From NCBI GenBank assembly GCA_015501585.1, contig JADNRY010000252.1:25754-89753 (forward strand): DNA of 64,000 nucleotides, given 5' to 3'. Below are positions 1 to 11,536 of this stretch, piece after piece. The notes beneath the pieces were generated by a model, which was given only the letters and a program-made list of their open reading frames with translations, did not search any database and had not been told where the DNA came from. Position numbers and translations under genes: made by a program. Within the stretch, counting starts at the first letter, position 1, and every line of letters starts with the position of its first letter. The stretch is from Rhodocollybia butyracea. Its lineage: Eukaryota > Basidiomycota > Agaricomycetes > Agaricales > Omphalotaceae.

Positions 1-282
1 AGTGTAGCAAGGAAGCACTTGAATAGATTGAAGTTTTAAATAAATATTATTTGGCTGAACTAAAAACCCGAACTGAGTAATAAGTTGTGTGTGTGTTTGG
101 TGTGGTTGTGTAAGCCATTTCTAAGTTCACCTCAGTTTAGACCTCTCATCTGGAGCCCACCGCGAGGGTATTAGCAGCCCAGATTTTATTTTTTTGGACC
201 TATACATTTATCACTTGCTTGATATAAAAAGGCCTACCACAGCCAACCCAAAAGAGACAGAGAACAACTGTGTTATCTAACA
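1..282 (+). repeat. 3' part of the 5' LTR of a Ty3/gypsy element (cut by window edge)
   Basis: This non-coding stretch lies just upstream of a gag-pol array. A TATA-like box (gatataaaaagg) sits near 220-231, and the sequence ends in ...ctaaca. It is followed by TATTGGTGACCGAG, the kind of tRNA-primer-binding sequence seen next to fungal gypsy LTRs. The LTR start is outside the window, so its length and the match to a 3' LTR cannot be tested. The LTR end at 282 is inferred from the CA terminus and the adjacent candidate primer site. Confidence 0.5.
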
Positions 283-463
283 CTATTGGTGACCGAGTTC
301 ATACCCGCGCTTCTGCTAAGGCAAAGCAACAACTTGAAAACCAACAGTCTGCTAGCACAAGGCCCTCTCAGAGCACTTTGAGACTTGAAGGAACTTCGGC
401 TTAGTTGAAAGAGGTTAGAAGTTTAGGCTTACAAGTGCAACACAAGGAAGGATTAATTCTAAC

Positions 464-1799
464 TTGAACACTCAGAGAACTAGACCTACGTCTCCAGTTT
501 CAAACCAACCTACAAACCCAAACTTGCCATTACAAAATCAGATAGTCAGAATGAGTCCTTCTATGCCAAGACCTGGTACCAGGGATGCTCCTGCTCTAAC
601 TGTTGAAGGGACTGATGACCCTTTAAAAGTCAGAAGATATTTTGAAGAGTTAGAAAATCTGTTCAGTGACTGTTCAGTGACTGACCAGGATGAAAAGAGA
701 AAGTGGAGTCTGAGATACCCAGATGGAAGTGTGTCTTGGGAGTGGAAGGCTTTGCCTGAAGCTTCTGACACTACTAAGACATTTGAGGAGTTCAAGAGAG
801 CAGTTCTTGCCAGCTACCCAGGTGCCTCAGATGAAGAAAGAGGAACTATAAGAGAGTTGAACAGATTGTTCAAGAAGTACAAAAGTATTGATAGCACAGA
901 CTTGGATGAGTACTTGTCACTTATCAGAAAGTTTAGAGCCATCACGCTAGAGTTGAACCCACCGGCCTTGGCTGGTGCAGCAGTACAAATTGCGCCTCTT
1001 GTTACAAACAGAGAACTTGTGGAGAAATTCACAGGAGCTTTGGAGGCAGGCTTCAGGACCGCAATTTTTTTCTGCTTTGCACTTAAAAGGAAAAAGCAGG
1101 AAAGTTCCTGTGGGTCAGAAAGCAAGACAGGATGATTTGTATGAGATTGATGATGTGATTAGACAAGGTGAAGAGATAGTTAGGGGAACAATGCCAGGGA
1201 TTTATACTCCAACCTATGACAAACCCAAAGACAACTCTTCATCTGAAGCTAGAAATAGAGTAAAGTCAGAGAACCTGCAACAGGAAATGAAAGATTTGAT
1301 GTCAGAAAAGATGGCAGTTCTTTTGGACACCATCAAAATAAGTCAGAATGAATTAAGACAGGAGAACTCCAAGCAGATGGATGATCTCTTGAGAACATTT
1401 CAACAGAGTAATGTGGAGAGGAGTTCTGGACAAACAAGTCAGTACTCCAACCAAAGGACCTCTGGGGGATATAGTAATCGAGATAACAGACCTCCGCAAA
1501 GTGATCCCCAGACTCGCTGGGCTTGTTTTTTTTGTAATGAAGAAGGTCATATGAGAGATGAGTGTTCGCATAGGGCAGATCTATTAGAATTGGGTAGAAT
1601 TATTCTGGTGAATGGCAGAGTCCGCTTACCAGGAAATTTTCCTATTCCAAGAGAGCCGGTTGGTGCTGTCTGTGAAAAGGAAAGGATTGACTTTTATTAT
1701 GCAAATAAAGGACAGAAGGAGAGATCAGTGAACTTAGTACAGAGTACTCCCATGCATGTACCGGGAATGTCAACACTGCTACTATGTCCACTTATCTAA
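464..1799 (+). pseudogene. Gag of Ty3/gypsy element, frameshifted
   Basis: The first frame (464-1135) gives the N-terminal capsid-like region. The reading then continues in a second frame (975-1799). The natural crossover is near 1065-1075, at the run of seven T within gcaatttttttctgc. The second frame carries a zinc knuckle, C-x2-C-x4-H-x4-C (CFFCNEEGHMRDEC), near 1528-1565, expected for binding the element RNA. The break in a homopolymer may be a lesion, a sequencing error, or less likely a programmed frameshift. There is no host role. Confidence 0.75.
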
Positions 1800-3537
1800 G
1801 TAATCAGTTAGACTCCAGAGAAATGAAGATTGCTCAGTTAGAAAAAGAGTTGCAGAGTATGAAAAACCCTCAGCCTCAGATGTATAATGCATATGAGCAG
1901 AGTTATGCTATGCCCACTCAACAGAGTCAATTTTCACAAGTTGGATGGACTCCACCTGGAACTCAGTATGTGAACCCCATGGGAATTCCCATGAACCAGT
2001 TTTTGAACCAGAGTCAGTTCACCCCTAATAACGGCATGAACTGGGGATCTCAAAATAATATGAGTAATGTCAATCCTATGACACCACTTGTACAACAGAG
2101 TCCCATTCAGCCAACTTTGAAGGAGTTAGAAGCCTTTGTTCAAACTCGGAGGCAGCAAGAACGTGAGCAGCAGGAAAAATGAAGAGTTCAATGATTAGGA
2201 CCAAAGCTGTGACCAAGTCCTCTGAGAACCATTCTCCTCCAGCAAATAAAGCTTATGTTTCTGTTCCCCCTGTACCTGTAATAAATAAAAGAAGAGATGT
2301 GTCAAAATCAAAAGATAGTGATCTTGATTTTGAAATTAGTGAAATACCAGCAAACCCGTTTCTAAATGTGAAAGATGTGTCTGAACTCCCAGTGTTAGGG
2401 ATGTCAAGTGATGAGAAAGCAAGCAAGAGATTTCACCAAGTAGAGGACAAGGAGCCTGCCTATAATTTTGTTGCACCGATAGAGAAATCTGGAAATGTGC
2501 GCACCATTGTAGAAAATATTCTTGACAGTGAAGTCACTCTCAAAACTAGTGAACTCTTGGCTGCGGCCAAACCTATTAGAGAAGAGTTGAAAGCTAGAGT
2601 TAGTCAACAGAAGGTGCCAGTAAGGAATACGCCTGCCCTAGTCAAGTCCCAGTTTGAAGGGATCAGTCTAGATCACAGTGCCATAGATGTCCAAAACTTA
2701 CCTACTGTGACTTGGGAAAAAGTGGAGAAAGCTAAATCCAACAATGGAGAGACTGTGTCTGCCTATGTGGTTGGTGATGTTGTTCTACAATACCTAGAAG
2801 CTCTAAGTCCAGAAGAGAAACCCAAACAAATAGTGGTAGCCTCTGACTCACAAAGTCTAAGGTCTATTTACCCACTCTTGAATGGAAGAAATCATGTTAG
2901 AGTGTCTGTTGGACTCTGGTTCACAGATTGTATCCATATCTCAGAATCAAGCTGAGAAGTCGAGTTTAGTTTGGGACCCTGATATTGTGATTTACATGCA
3001 GAGTGCAAATAAGAGCTTAGACAAATCTTTAGGATTGGCAAGGAATGTACCATTCCTGTTTGGAGATATGACTGTATTATTACAAGTACATGTCATCAGA
3101 TCCCCAGCCTATGATGTACTTTTAGGAAGGCCCTTTGACACTCTGATGCAAACTCAAATTCAGAATTATGCTGATGGAAGACAGATAGTGACCTTGAATG
3201 ATCCAATGACTAGTAGAAGGTTAACCATACCTACCTTTGCAAGAGGAACTGCTGCCATTATGACAAAGAGGCCGCCAAGTGTTGACATCAAGGAGGATGT
3301 AAGAGAGGAGATAAAGATGGCAAGAGAGAACTCAGACACTAAAGAAAAGGTGGAGGGTTTTCTGTTAACCTTGAGGATTTGATAGAGAAAGATCAAGGAG
3401 AGGTAGCAGTCATCTTTGAAATTGACAAGTCTATGAATATAACAATTCAGGACTATTGTCTACCCAAAAGAGAAAGATTTTCTCCTGTACAACTGAGAAA
3501 CGCTTACTTGGCTAAGTCCTTGCATGCAACTCAGTAA
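1784..3537 (+). pseudogene. Gag tail and aspartic protease region, frameshifted
   Basis: Three successive overlapping frames cover this stretch (1784-2182, 2179-2955, 2882-3382) and then run on to stop codons near 3537. The first is Gln/Asn/Met-rich. The second is a charged linker. The third contains LLDSGSQIVSIS near 2892-2930, the Asp-Ser-Gly active site of a retroviral-type aspartic protease, followed by the typical DVLLGRPF stretch near 3113. The protease would cut the Gag-Pol polyprotein. The repeated frame changes mean this copy could not make an intact precursor as sequenced. Confidence 0.7.
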
Positions 3538-3558
3538 TGATAAAAAAAGGCTGATCCA

Positions 3559-6500
3559 TTGAAGGATATGCCTGAACTTAGCAGGAATCCTCCAGATTTC
3601 ACACCTACTGGGAGGTATACTCAGGAGAGGAAGGAGGTCATAGACAATGCTCATTCCGAGGATTTTCTATGGCCAGAAGAGAGAAAGTTGTTGCATCATT
3701 TTATGATGGTGCAAGAAAAAGGATTTGCATGGAATGATGAAGAGAGGGGAAAGTTCAGAGAGGACTTCTTCCCACCTGTAGAAATGCCTGTAGTCCCTCA
3801 TACTCCTTGGGTCCAGAAGAATATTCCAATTCCCCCTGGTACTTATGATGAAGTATGTAAAGTTGTTAGGACTAAGATGGAGGCAGGAGTGTTTGAACCT
3901 TCAAACTCATCTTATAGATCAAGATGGTTTGGAGTTCTCAAGAAAGATGGAAAGTCAATAAGGATTGTACAGAGTTTAGAGCCATTGAATGCAGTTACCA
4001 TACAACACTCTGGATTACCTCCTGCAACAGATGAGTTAGCAGAACAATTTGCTGGCTACTCCTGTGGAGCAATCTTAGATATGTATGTGGGTTATGATGA
4101 GAGGACACTAGCAGAGTCATCTAGGGACTTGACAACTTTCCAGACGCCTTATGGAGCACTTAGGTTAACCACCTTACCCATGGGTTGGACCAATTCAGTC
4201 CCTATATTCCATGATGATGTTACCTATATGTTGAGAAAGGAGATCCCCCATGTCACAAGACCTTACATTGATGATGTTCCAATTAAGGGTCCAAAGACAA
4301 GGTATGAATTACCTAATGGAGGATATGAAACTATCCCTGAAAATCCTGGTATACGCAGATTTGTCTGGGAGCACTTTCAGAATGTGAATAGAGTAGTTCA
4401 AAGAGTAAAGTACTGTGGAGGTACCTTCTCTGGATTTAAAGCAAGCATTTGTTGTTCAGAGTTTAAAGTTGTTGGATACAGATGTAGCTATGAGGGAAGA
4501 ATTGTAGACCCAGACTTGATGGGAGTTATTGAGAGATGGGGACCTTGTAAAAATATCTCTGATGTCAGGAGCTTCTTAGGAACTACTGGGGTCTGTAGAA
4601 TGTTTGTCAAGAACTATGCAAAAATTGCAGAACCTATCAATAGACTCAGAAAGGAGGGGGTACCCTTTGAATGGACGTCTGAACAGCAGAAAGCTATGGA
4701 TAACTTGAAGCAGGCAATTAGGGAGTCCCCTGCACTTAGGAAAATTGACTATACTAGTCCAGAACCTGTAATTCTGTCGGTTGATAGTTCCTTTAAGGGA
4801 GTGGGATTCTACATTGCACAACAGGATGATGAGACCCGAAAAAGGCATTATGCGAGATTTGGGTCCATCACCTACAATGACAGGGAAGCCAGGTTTTCAC
4901 AACCTAAGAGAGAGTTGTATGGTCTATACAGAGCCTTATTTGCTTGTAAGTATTGGCTCTTTGGAATTAGAAATTTAAAAGTCGAGGTGGATGCAAAATT
5001 CATTAAGGGGATGATCCAACACCCTGATGAGGTGCCAAACGCGGCCATCAACAGGTGGATTGAACAGATCCTGATGTACCACTTTGATCTTAGACATATT
5101 CCAGGAAGGTTACATGGATCTGATGGATTGTCTAGAAGAGACTGGGAAATTGGAGATGAAGTGTATTATAACCCTGAGCTGGAGTATCAGGCGGATGAGA
5201 AGTCTTGCACTTTCTCCTTTGAAGGTGGAATAGATACCACCATCCCCTGGGAAGAGTTTAAAGATGAGATTGATACCCGTACTGGTTTCCTTCATGAAAT
5301 TGCGGAGTCTGTACAAGACTTTGTGAAAACTGCAGAGGATGCTAGTATGAAAGAACAGTTTTTGAGAGGAAAGATTGCACAGGAGGATACCTCCACTGCA
5401 CCTTTGCTTGCAGCCCTTCCACAGGCTGTCAAGCCACAGCCTTATATTAGCGAGGAAAAGTATGAAGAAGGACACAGATCAGAGAGAGGTAAAGAGCAGG
5501 ACAACAGGCTCCTCAGTGTAAGGACCTGGTTAAAAGACCCTGCTTGGAAGCCAGATTTTGTGAAAGACAATGAGAACCACTATTTGAACTTCAAACAATT
5601 TGCCAGACAATTCTTCTTGAAAAATGACAAGTTGTACAAAAGGGATATTGAGGGTAAACATTGTCTAGTTGTGGGGAAGGAACACAGAATGTCAATGATG
5701 AAAGCGGCTCATGATAGTCTTGGGCACAGGGGTGTCTTTGCCACTAAAGCTTTGTTATCTGAGAGATTCTGGTGGCCTGAACTAGATAGAGATGCCAACT
5801 GGTATGTGAAGACATGCCACTTGTGTCAGGAAAGATTGAAAGAATTGATTAGGACCCCGCCTAAGCTTACATCCACCCCTTCTATTTTACAAGTCCTTCA
5901 TGCAGACACTATGCATATGCCAAAGTCAAATAATAAAAAGTACTTTGTGCATGGCAGGTGCCATGTTTCAAGTTGGATGGAGGGGAGGGCACTCCAGAAA
6001 GAAACTGGAAAAGCAATTGGTGATTGGATGTTTGAGGACATTATATGCAGATGGGGGTGTCTAGCTGTAATCTACACAGATAATGGTCCACCATTTGTAA
6101 ATGCACTTAAATATTTGTCAGAGAGATATGGAATCAAAGGGATTAGGATTGCTCCCTATAATTCACAAGCTAATGGGAAGATAGAGAGACCACACTGGGA
6201 TGTCAGACAGGCCCTTTACAAGGCTGCCAATGGTATCCAATCTAAGTGGGCTTTCCATGTCTCAGAAGTGATGTGGGCTGATAGAATTACTGTTAGAAAG
6301 AGATTGGGTTGTTCCCCCTTCTTTGCCATGACAGGAGCACACCCAGTCCTCCCCTTTGACATCATGCAAGCAACTTGGCTCATGCAAGTGCCAGGACATG
6401 TACTTAGTACTACTGAGTTAATTGGACTTAGAGCCAGAGCTCTGTCTCTGCATGCAGACCATGTTAAAGATATAATGAGTTCCATAGACCATGAGAAGAG

Positions 6501-6648
6501 AGAAAGAACACTAAGATATGAGAAGATGCATGCTCACACTATCAAAAGCTTTGACTTCAAACCAGGGAACCTTGTACTAGTGAGAAATTCACAAGTGGAG
6601 AACTCCCTTAATGCTAAAATGATGCCAAGATGGTGGGCCCCTGCATAA
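3559..6648 (+). CDS. Pol polyprotein: reverse transcriptase, RNase H, integrase (Ty3/gypsy)
   Basis: This is a single open frame of 1029 codons. Reverse transcriptase lies at roughly residues 85-300, with LPMGWTNS and the catalytic YIDD box at residues 236-239. An RNase H-like domain follows (LSVDSSFKGVGFYIAQ, around residues 410-430). The integrase begins with an H-H-C-C zinc motif (HDSLGHRG ... CHLCQE, near residues 715-760). It continues to a core with the first acidic residue in LHADTMH, the second in YTDNGPPF and the glutamate in ANGKIERP. Upstream protease and gag are in other frames, so the element is probably not autonomous now. The start codon is the first ATG of the frame; in the living element Pol would be released from a longer precursor. 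Confidence 0.9.
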   Translation: MKDMPELSRNPPDFTPTGRYTQERKEVIDNAHSEDFLWPEERKLLHHFMMVQEKGFAWNDEERGKFREDFFPPVEMPVVPHTPWVQKNIPIPPGTYDEVCKVVRTKMEAGVFEPSNSSYRSRWFGVLKKDGKSIRIVQSLEPLNAVTIQHSGLPPATDELAEQFAGYSCGAILDMYVGYDERTLAESSRDLTTFQTPYGALRLTTLPMGWTNSVPIFHDDVTYMLRKEIPHVTRPYIDDVPIKGPKTRYELPNGGYETIPENPGIRRFVWEHFQNVNRVVQRVKYCGGTFSGFKASICCSEFKVVGYRCSYEGRIVDPDLMGVIERWGPCKNISDVRSFLGTTGVCRMFVKNYAKIAEPINRLRKEGVPFEWTSEQQKAMDNLKQAIRESPALRKIDYTSPEPVILSVDSSFKGVGFYIAQQDDETRKRHYARFGSITYNDREARFSQPKRELYGLYRALFACKYWLFGIRNLKVEVDAKFIKGMIQHPDEVPNAAINRWIEQILMYHFDLRHIPGRLHGSDGLSRRDWEIGDEVYYNPELEYQADEKSCTFSFEGGIDTTIPWEEFKDEIDTRTGFLHEIAESVQDFVKTAEDASMKEQFLRGKIAQEDTSTAPLLAALPQAVKPQPYISEEKYEEGHRSERGKEQDNRLLSVRTWLKDPAWKPDFVKDNENHYLNFKQFARQFFLKNDKLYKRDIEGKHCLVVGKEHRMSMMKAAHDSLGHRGVFATKALLSERFWWPELDRDANWYVKTCHLCQERLKELIRTPPKLTSTPSILQVLHADTMHMPKSNNKKYFVHGRCHVSSWMEGRALQKETGKAIGDWMFEDIICRWGCLAVIYTDNGPPFVNALKYLSERYGIKGIRIAPYNSQANGKIERPHWDVRQALYKAANGIQSKWAFHVSEVMWADRITVRKRLGCSPFFAMTGAHPVLPFDIMQATWLMQVPGHVLSTTELIGLRARALSLHADHVKDIMSSIDHEKRERTLRYEKMHAHTIKSFDFKPGNLVLVRNSQVENSLNAKMMPRWWAPA

Positions 6649-6977
6649 TTATTAGAAAGACTAAGGGAGGAGCTTATGTAGTTGCCGAAATGGATGGATC
6701 AGTTTTTCAAAACAAGATCTCACCATTTCGGGTCAGGCCTTACAACGCCCGGCATAAAATTACACTTCCCGAGAATCTATCTACACTTACGGGACTTACT
6801 CCCGAGGAACTCGAAAGAATTGTTCAAGGGCCAGAGCCCAGCGAGAAAGATGTTAGTTCCGAAGAGTCCAAAATAATTTCAGAAGAAGTTAATTTTGAGT
6901 TTGATCGGATCAGTGATTATGAATACGATAACACGATCACCGAGCCGAGGATCAGAGGCGAACGAGAAAATGATTAA
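6630..6977 (+). pseudogene. C-terminal tail of Pol, displaced to another frame
   Basis: This 115-codon frame overlaps the end of the main pol frame and continues the typical post-integrase tail of fungal gypsy elements: a small-barrel-like stretch (GPCIIIRKTKGGAYVVAEMDG), then PFRVRPY and an acidic region. The frame change lies around 6630-6648. It belongs to the same element and is not a separate gene. Confidence 0.65.
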
Positions 6978-7100
6978 GTGAGGAGACCGCGAGGAGATCA
7001 AAAGGAGAAGGTAAAGGAAGATCTGTCAGAATTCTGCCAGATTTCACAAGTAAGGAGAAGTGGCGAGTATGGACTTAGCAAATGAACTCAAAGTAAAATC

Positions 7101-8735
7101 ATATATGAGGCGAGGCACACATGAATGCGGAACGTCGTGAAAACATTCTAAAAACTACATGGAGCCGATTTGAAAATGTTCTACTCTAAACTACCTGATA
7201 CCGCCAATGCGGCTGGAGTTGCTATAATTCTAAACCGAAATATTACAAGCACAGAAGGGATACAGACCCACGAGATAGTACCGGGCCATGCAATGTTAAT
7301 GGAATCTGTCTGGCATGGCACAGAAAGACTAACACTACTCGCTCTATATGCTCCATGCTCGGATAGCACAACAAATGCAGGATTTTGGGAAAAAAATAAA
7401 TGACTTCTTCGAGAACAACCCAAGAATTCCTCGACCAGATATCGTCCTTGGGGACTTGAATATGGTTGAGGAACCACTGGACAGAAATCCAGCACGAGAG
7501 GACCCGCATGTAATAACTGAAGCATTTGACGACCTCAAAACAAAACTCCAGCTGGTAGATGGATGGAGAGATACATACCCTCTACGCCAAGAGTACACGT
7601 ACTCTCAGAACAGAACCGACCAACGCCCTAGCCAAGCAAGGCTAGACAGGATATATGTAAAAGCATCACAGCTTGAACATGCCGAAATTGAGAAGCCATG
7701 GATTAAAACGGACCATGAGATGATCACGATGAAGCTTACATGTGAAGAAGCCCCAATGGTTGGGCCTGGGCGGTGGAAAATGCCACTACACATCCTGTAT
7801 GACAAGGATGTGAGAGCATTCATACACTCAGAGGGTATGAAAGCTGAAGCAGAAATGACCGATCTGGAAAACGCAGGACAGTGGGACCCCAATCATAACC
7901 CACAGACTATCTGGGCCAATTTCCAGACCCGGTTTGTGAAACTGGCAAGGCAAAGGGCAAAAATTGTGATCCCCAAGATCGAGAAACAAATGAAGGATCT
8001 AGAAGTCAAAATCAAGCTAGTCACCGATGATGTCACCCTAACAGATGAGGAACGCTCCCTGTCATTAATCGTCCTGAAGGAAGCACTTGGAAAATTAATT
8101 GAACATCGGGAACGATCTTCAAGTGCAGCCGCGAAAGCCAACTACAAAGTCCACGGCGAGACAATGTCAAAATATTGGTCCAACATCCATCGGGAACGGA
8201 AACCAAGGGACTTGATCCGACGGCTAAGAAAGCCAAACCACCAACCTCCCCCGCTGGACCCACTAGGGGATATAGATCGACAACTCCAAGACAGGACTCC
8301 AGAACTAGAGAACGAGTATGAAAAGAACTCACAAGCCATGGCGGACATGATGAAAGACCACCATGGGAAGCTACAGGATGACGAAACATTGCCGAATGAG
8401 GATACCAGAGAGGAGATGAATTCAACAAACCCTACAAAAAATCAATAGAACACTCACAGAGGAACAGAAAGAACGGCTAAAAGCTCTGCTAAACTGGATG
8501 AGGAGATGTGGCGAGAGCACTCGAACAAATTGTCGGCAAATATGGCAAAGCAACCCGGACTCAATGGGATATTCAGCTATGAGGTGATGGGAAACTCATT
8601 GACGGCAGATACAAAAATGCCACAGCCCATGAAAAAGAAGAATTGTAATATAGTTTCGAACCTTGCGAAAGAGTGTACAACGATAATCGAACTGAAATGG
8701 CGAGATGGTACCTGGGACTACCTGGCTTTTCGGAG
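7101..8735 (+). pseudogene. LINE endonuclease domain and RT finger remnant
   Basis: Three frames are needed. Frame one runs to 7403 (NAAGVAIILN ... LTLLALYAPCSD). The second (7348-8448) carries DIVLGDLNMVE, ARLDRIYV and TDHEMITMKL, the metal- and phosphate-binding motifs of EEP-type LINE endonucleases. The shift between them falls in the A-run near 7389-7397. From 8449 to 8735 short frames hold RT finger remnants (PGLNGI ... SYEV; a YKNATAHEKEEL block in another frame). This domain would nick target DNA for target-primed reverse transcription; the copy is dead. Confidence 0.75.
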
Positions 8736-11117
8736 CCAAATTCAATATTAATAAAACAGAAATAATCCCAATTGGCACACCCGAATACCGTGACCTACTC
8801 CGACAACAGAGGTCCTTAAACGGAGAGGATGAAAATGGAATCCCAGCACACATCAAAATAGCATGTGAAGGGGAAGCCATCCGATCGCTTGGCGCCCTCA
8901 TAGGCAATGGAATATGTCAGGTAGAGCCTTGGACAAGAGTACTGGAGAAAATAGACCAATCCCTAGCTCGGTGGGAGAAAAGTATGCCTACAATGGAAGG
9001 GAGGCGCCTAATAATCTCGATGATTATCGGCGGGATGACCCAGTACCTCACGAAGGTACAAGGAATGCCAAAAGAAATAGAGGCAAGACTGGAAAAGCGA
9101 ATTAAAAAATTTCTTTGGGCAGAAAAAGACTTTGTCCGAGTAAATAAGGAAACTGTAAATGCACCAATTGAAAATGGGGGACGACAAGTTCTGGATATAG
9201 TAGCACGAAACGAGGCAGTCATGGTGACATGGCTACAATCTTACCTCAACTTCACAGAGAATAGGGCAACATGGACGTACATTGCTGACGAGCTGATGGC
9301 TAGACATGTCCCCCAATGCGATGAGAACATTGACGAATGGTCGAAGATAAATGTCTTCCTACAATCCTGGAATGTGAAGAAAGGGGACCTGCCCCAAGAC
9401 CTAAAAGACATGATGGGAGTGGCAAAGAAGTACGGTCTCCGCATGGAGGGACTAGCATTCTCAAGGGAAATACTTCGTCAGATGCCAATCTGGCTCCACC
9501 GAGAGGCAGATGGACTCCGGACTATTCACAACAGTAAAGAAACACGCTGTCTGCGCGACAAGCATCGGGTTAAAACAGTGGGTGGAAACAGAGACCATTG
9601 CAAGGCTATCCAGGACCGCAAGACACACTGGCCGACGGAACTGCCGCTGTGCTGGTTGTGCATCACTGAGGTTGGTAGACTGTGCCTGCCCATACAAATG
9701 CATGCGAAAGGCAAACGAACTTCTATCAAAACTACCACCAAAGTGGAATCCAATGTCCAGATTACCAGAAGATTTTGAACCTAATGACTTACCGGCAACT
9801 GGGTCTGAACATGCAGACTACTTTGACTGGAGAATAACAACCAAGGGGACCCTTGCCGATGCATTCCGAATTTTCACAAATGGGGACCGTAGCAATAATA
9901 TACCCACAAACGAGTGGGATGCTGATGGACTAGATGAACTAAACTTCTACACAGATGGGTCCTACAAAAATAATGGAGATGAGGGCCCTACAACAGGGTC
10001 TGGAATATACTGCGAGAGTGACAACTCACGAAATCGAGCCATCAAAATTCCAGGAGAATTCAAACAAACAAACCAGACTGGCGAGGTCATTGCTATAAAG
10101 GAATGTGTATGGGATGCGCCCAAGGATATTGATATATCCATCCATAGTGACTCCCGGACATACGTGCAAGGTCTGACAAAACACTTACAGCAGTGGGAAG
10201 ACAGAGATTTTATTGGAGTTTCAAATACAACTGAAATCCGGGCAACAGTGGCAAAACTGAGAGAACGAAAAGCTACAACAAAGCTAGTATGGGTGAAAGG
10301 ACACGCCGGCATAGAGGGAAATGAAAAAGCTGACGAGCTAGCAAACCAAGGACGGGAAAAACTAACTCAAGACCAGATTGACTTATCCATCAAACCAAAC
10401 CTTAAACTGACTGGAGTAAAACTGTCAAAGGTAACACAGTCCCTGGCATATAAGGCCATCCGAAGAAAGAAAATGCAAACAAAAACTTACCGAGAGCGCA
10501 TGGACCGCCGGGCTACAAGAATAAACCTAGGCAGAGCCCAAGCTTGTGCAGTAGACATATGTGGGGCCACTCCATCTGAAGAGGCCCTGTGGAAGTCAAT
10601 CCGGCACAAAGACTTTAGTAAAAAATTCCAGTACTTCTTATGGATGGTCATCCACAACGCTTATAAGGTGGGAGACTTCTGGGATAATGTCCCAAACTTT
10701 GAACATAGGGGGCAATGCAATACCTGCCAAGTTCCGGAAACACTAGAACACATCCTCTTCGAATGTTCCTGCTCAGGCCAGAAGGAAATATGGGATCTGG
10801 CACAAAATGCATGGGAAAAACGAACCACTGAGTGGATAGAGCCCACCTTTGGAATAATGATGGGCTGCGGCACAACGAACCTTTACGATGCGGATGGGAA
10901 GACCCTGCCTGGTGAGTCCCGCTTATACCGAATCCTGGTATCAGAAAGTGCCTATCTAATCTGGAAAATGAGAAACAAAAGGGTCATAAATGGGGAAACT
11001 CCCCATCAAAACGAGAAATCGAAAACAGATGGCGTCGAACACTGGAAAGCCGATACCAGCTGGACACCCTCCTCACATCAAGCAAATTCGGCCGGCGGAA
11101 ACTATCCAAAGGCGTAA
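8728..11117 (+). pseudogene. LINE RT thumb, RNase H and zinc-finger tail
   Basis: The frame from 8705 to 9778 resumes in the RT thumb at GAKFNINKTEIIPIG, immediately after the missing palm. A second frame (9510-11117) encodes RNase H with the catalytic acids in FYTDGSY, TGEVIAIKE, HSDSRTY and EKADELAN. It is followed by a C-x2-C-x5-H-x4-C knuckle (CNTCQVPETLEHILFEC) typical of the RT-associated zinc finger. A one-base shift near 9510-9560 separates the frames. RNase H is intact as read, but the element has no polymerase core. Confidence 0.8.
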
Positions 11118-11494
11118 TGAGATCAACTTGGACACACATAGTCCGAGAAGATCTTAGTCCTGACCAAATCTTACTGGCCAGGCCCGGGGTTTTAGTGGTG
11201 TAAACGGGCAGGCACAAGGGCGGCGGGGGTTTATGCAAGGTAGATGGAATTATGATTTATTTACTAACAAAAAACAGGAGAGCGGTTAGAAGGAGAAAGC
11301 CTGCCCGGAGTCCCACACACCGCCTACCTGGCGAGTGCGTAACGCATTCCCTCGGGTGGTTAAAATCTTAAAAAGTCGCTCGGTCCCGTACCCTGCAAGC
11401 TTAACGGCCGGAGAGGGGACGACAATGTGAGTCCACTCGATGGTGCCAAGAGACTAGAGCGACGAGAGTTGCTGGTTTCAGGCAACGTTCCACG

Positions 11495-11534
<40 letters not shown>
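11495..11534 (+). repeat. Poly-A tail of the LINE (A40)
   Basis: There are forty consecutive A residues, directly after the LINE 3' UTR and before unrelated sequence. This marks the 3' end of the element and its plus-strand orientation. The length may be imprecise because such runs are poorly resolved by sequencing. Confidence 0.9.

Positions 11535-11536
<2 letters not shown>

Larger units (their letters stand above)
1..7060 (+). mobile_element. Ty3/gypsy LTR retrotransposon, decayed
   Basis: The order is LTR end, gag with a CCHC knuckle, aspartic protease, reverse transcriptase, RNase H and integrase, which is the Ty3/gypsy order. Gag and protease are split over several frames, while pol is one long open frame. 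After pol there is a purine-rich stretch (about 7000-7023) and a TGTCAG that could start a 3' LTR at 7024. LINE coding sequence begins within about 65 bases, and no copy of the 5' LTR end is found downstream. The right boundary is therefore uncertain. Confidence 0.85.
7089..11534 (+). mobile_element. 5'-truncated Tad-like LINE with internal deletion
   Basis: Coding similarity begins at GEAHMNAERRE (about 7101-7133), inside an apurinic/apyrimidinic-type endonuclease domain. The ORF1 (gag-like) part and the endonuclease start are missing, as expected for a 5'-truncated LINE. The remaining order is endonuclease, a few codons of RT fingers, RT thumb, RNase H, a Zn-finger tail, a 3' UTR and a 40-nt poly-A ending at 11534. 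The RT palm is deleted. No target-site duplication could be fixed because the 5' joint with the gypsy element is blurred. Confidence 0.85.
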
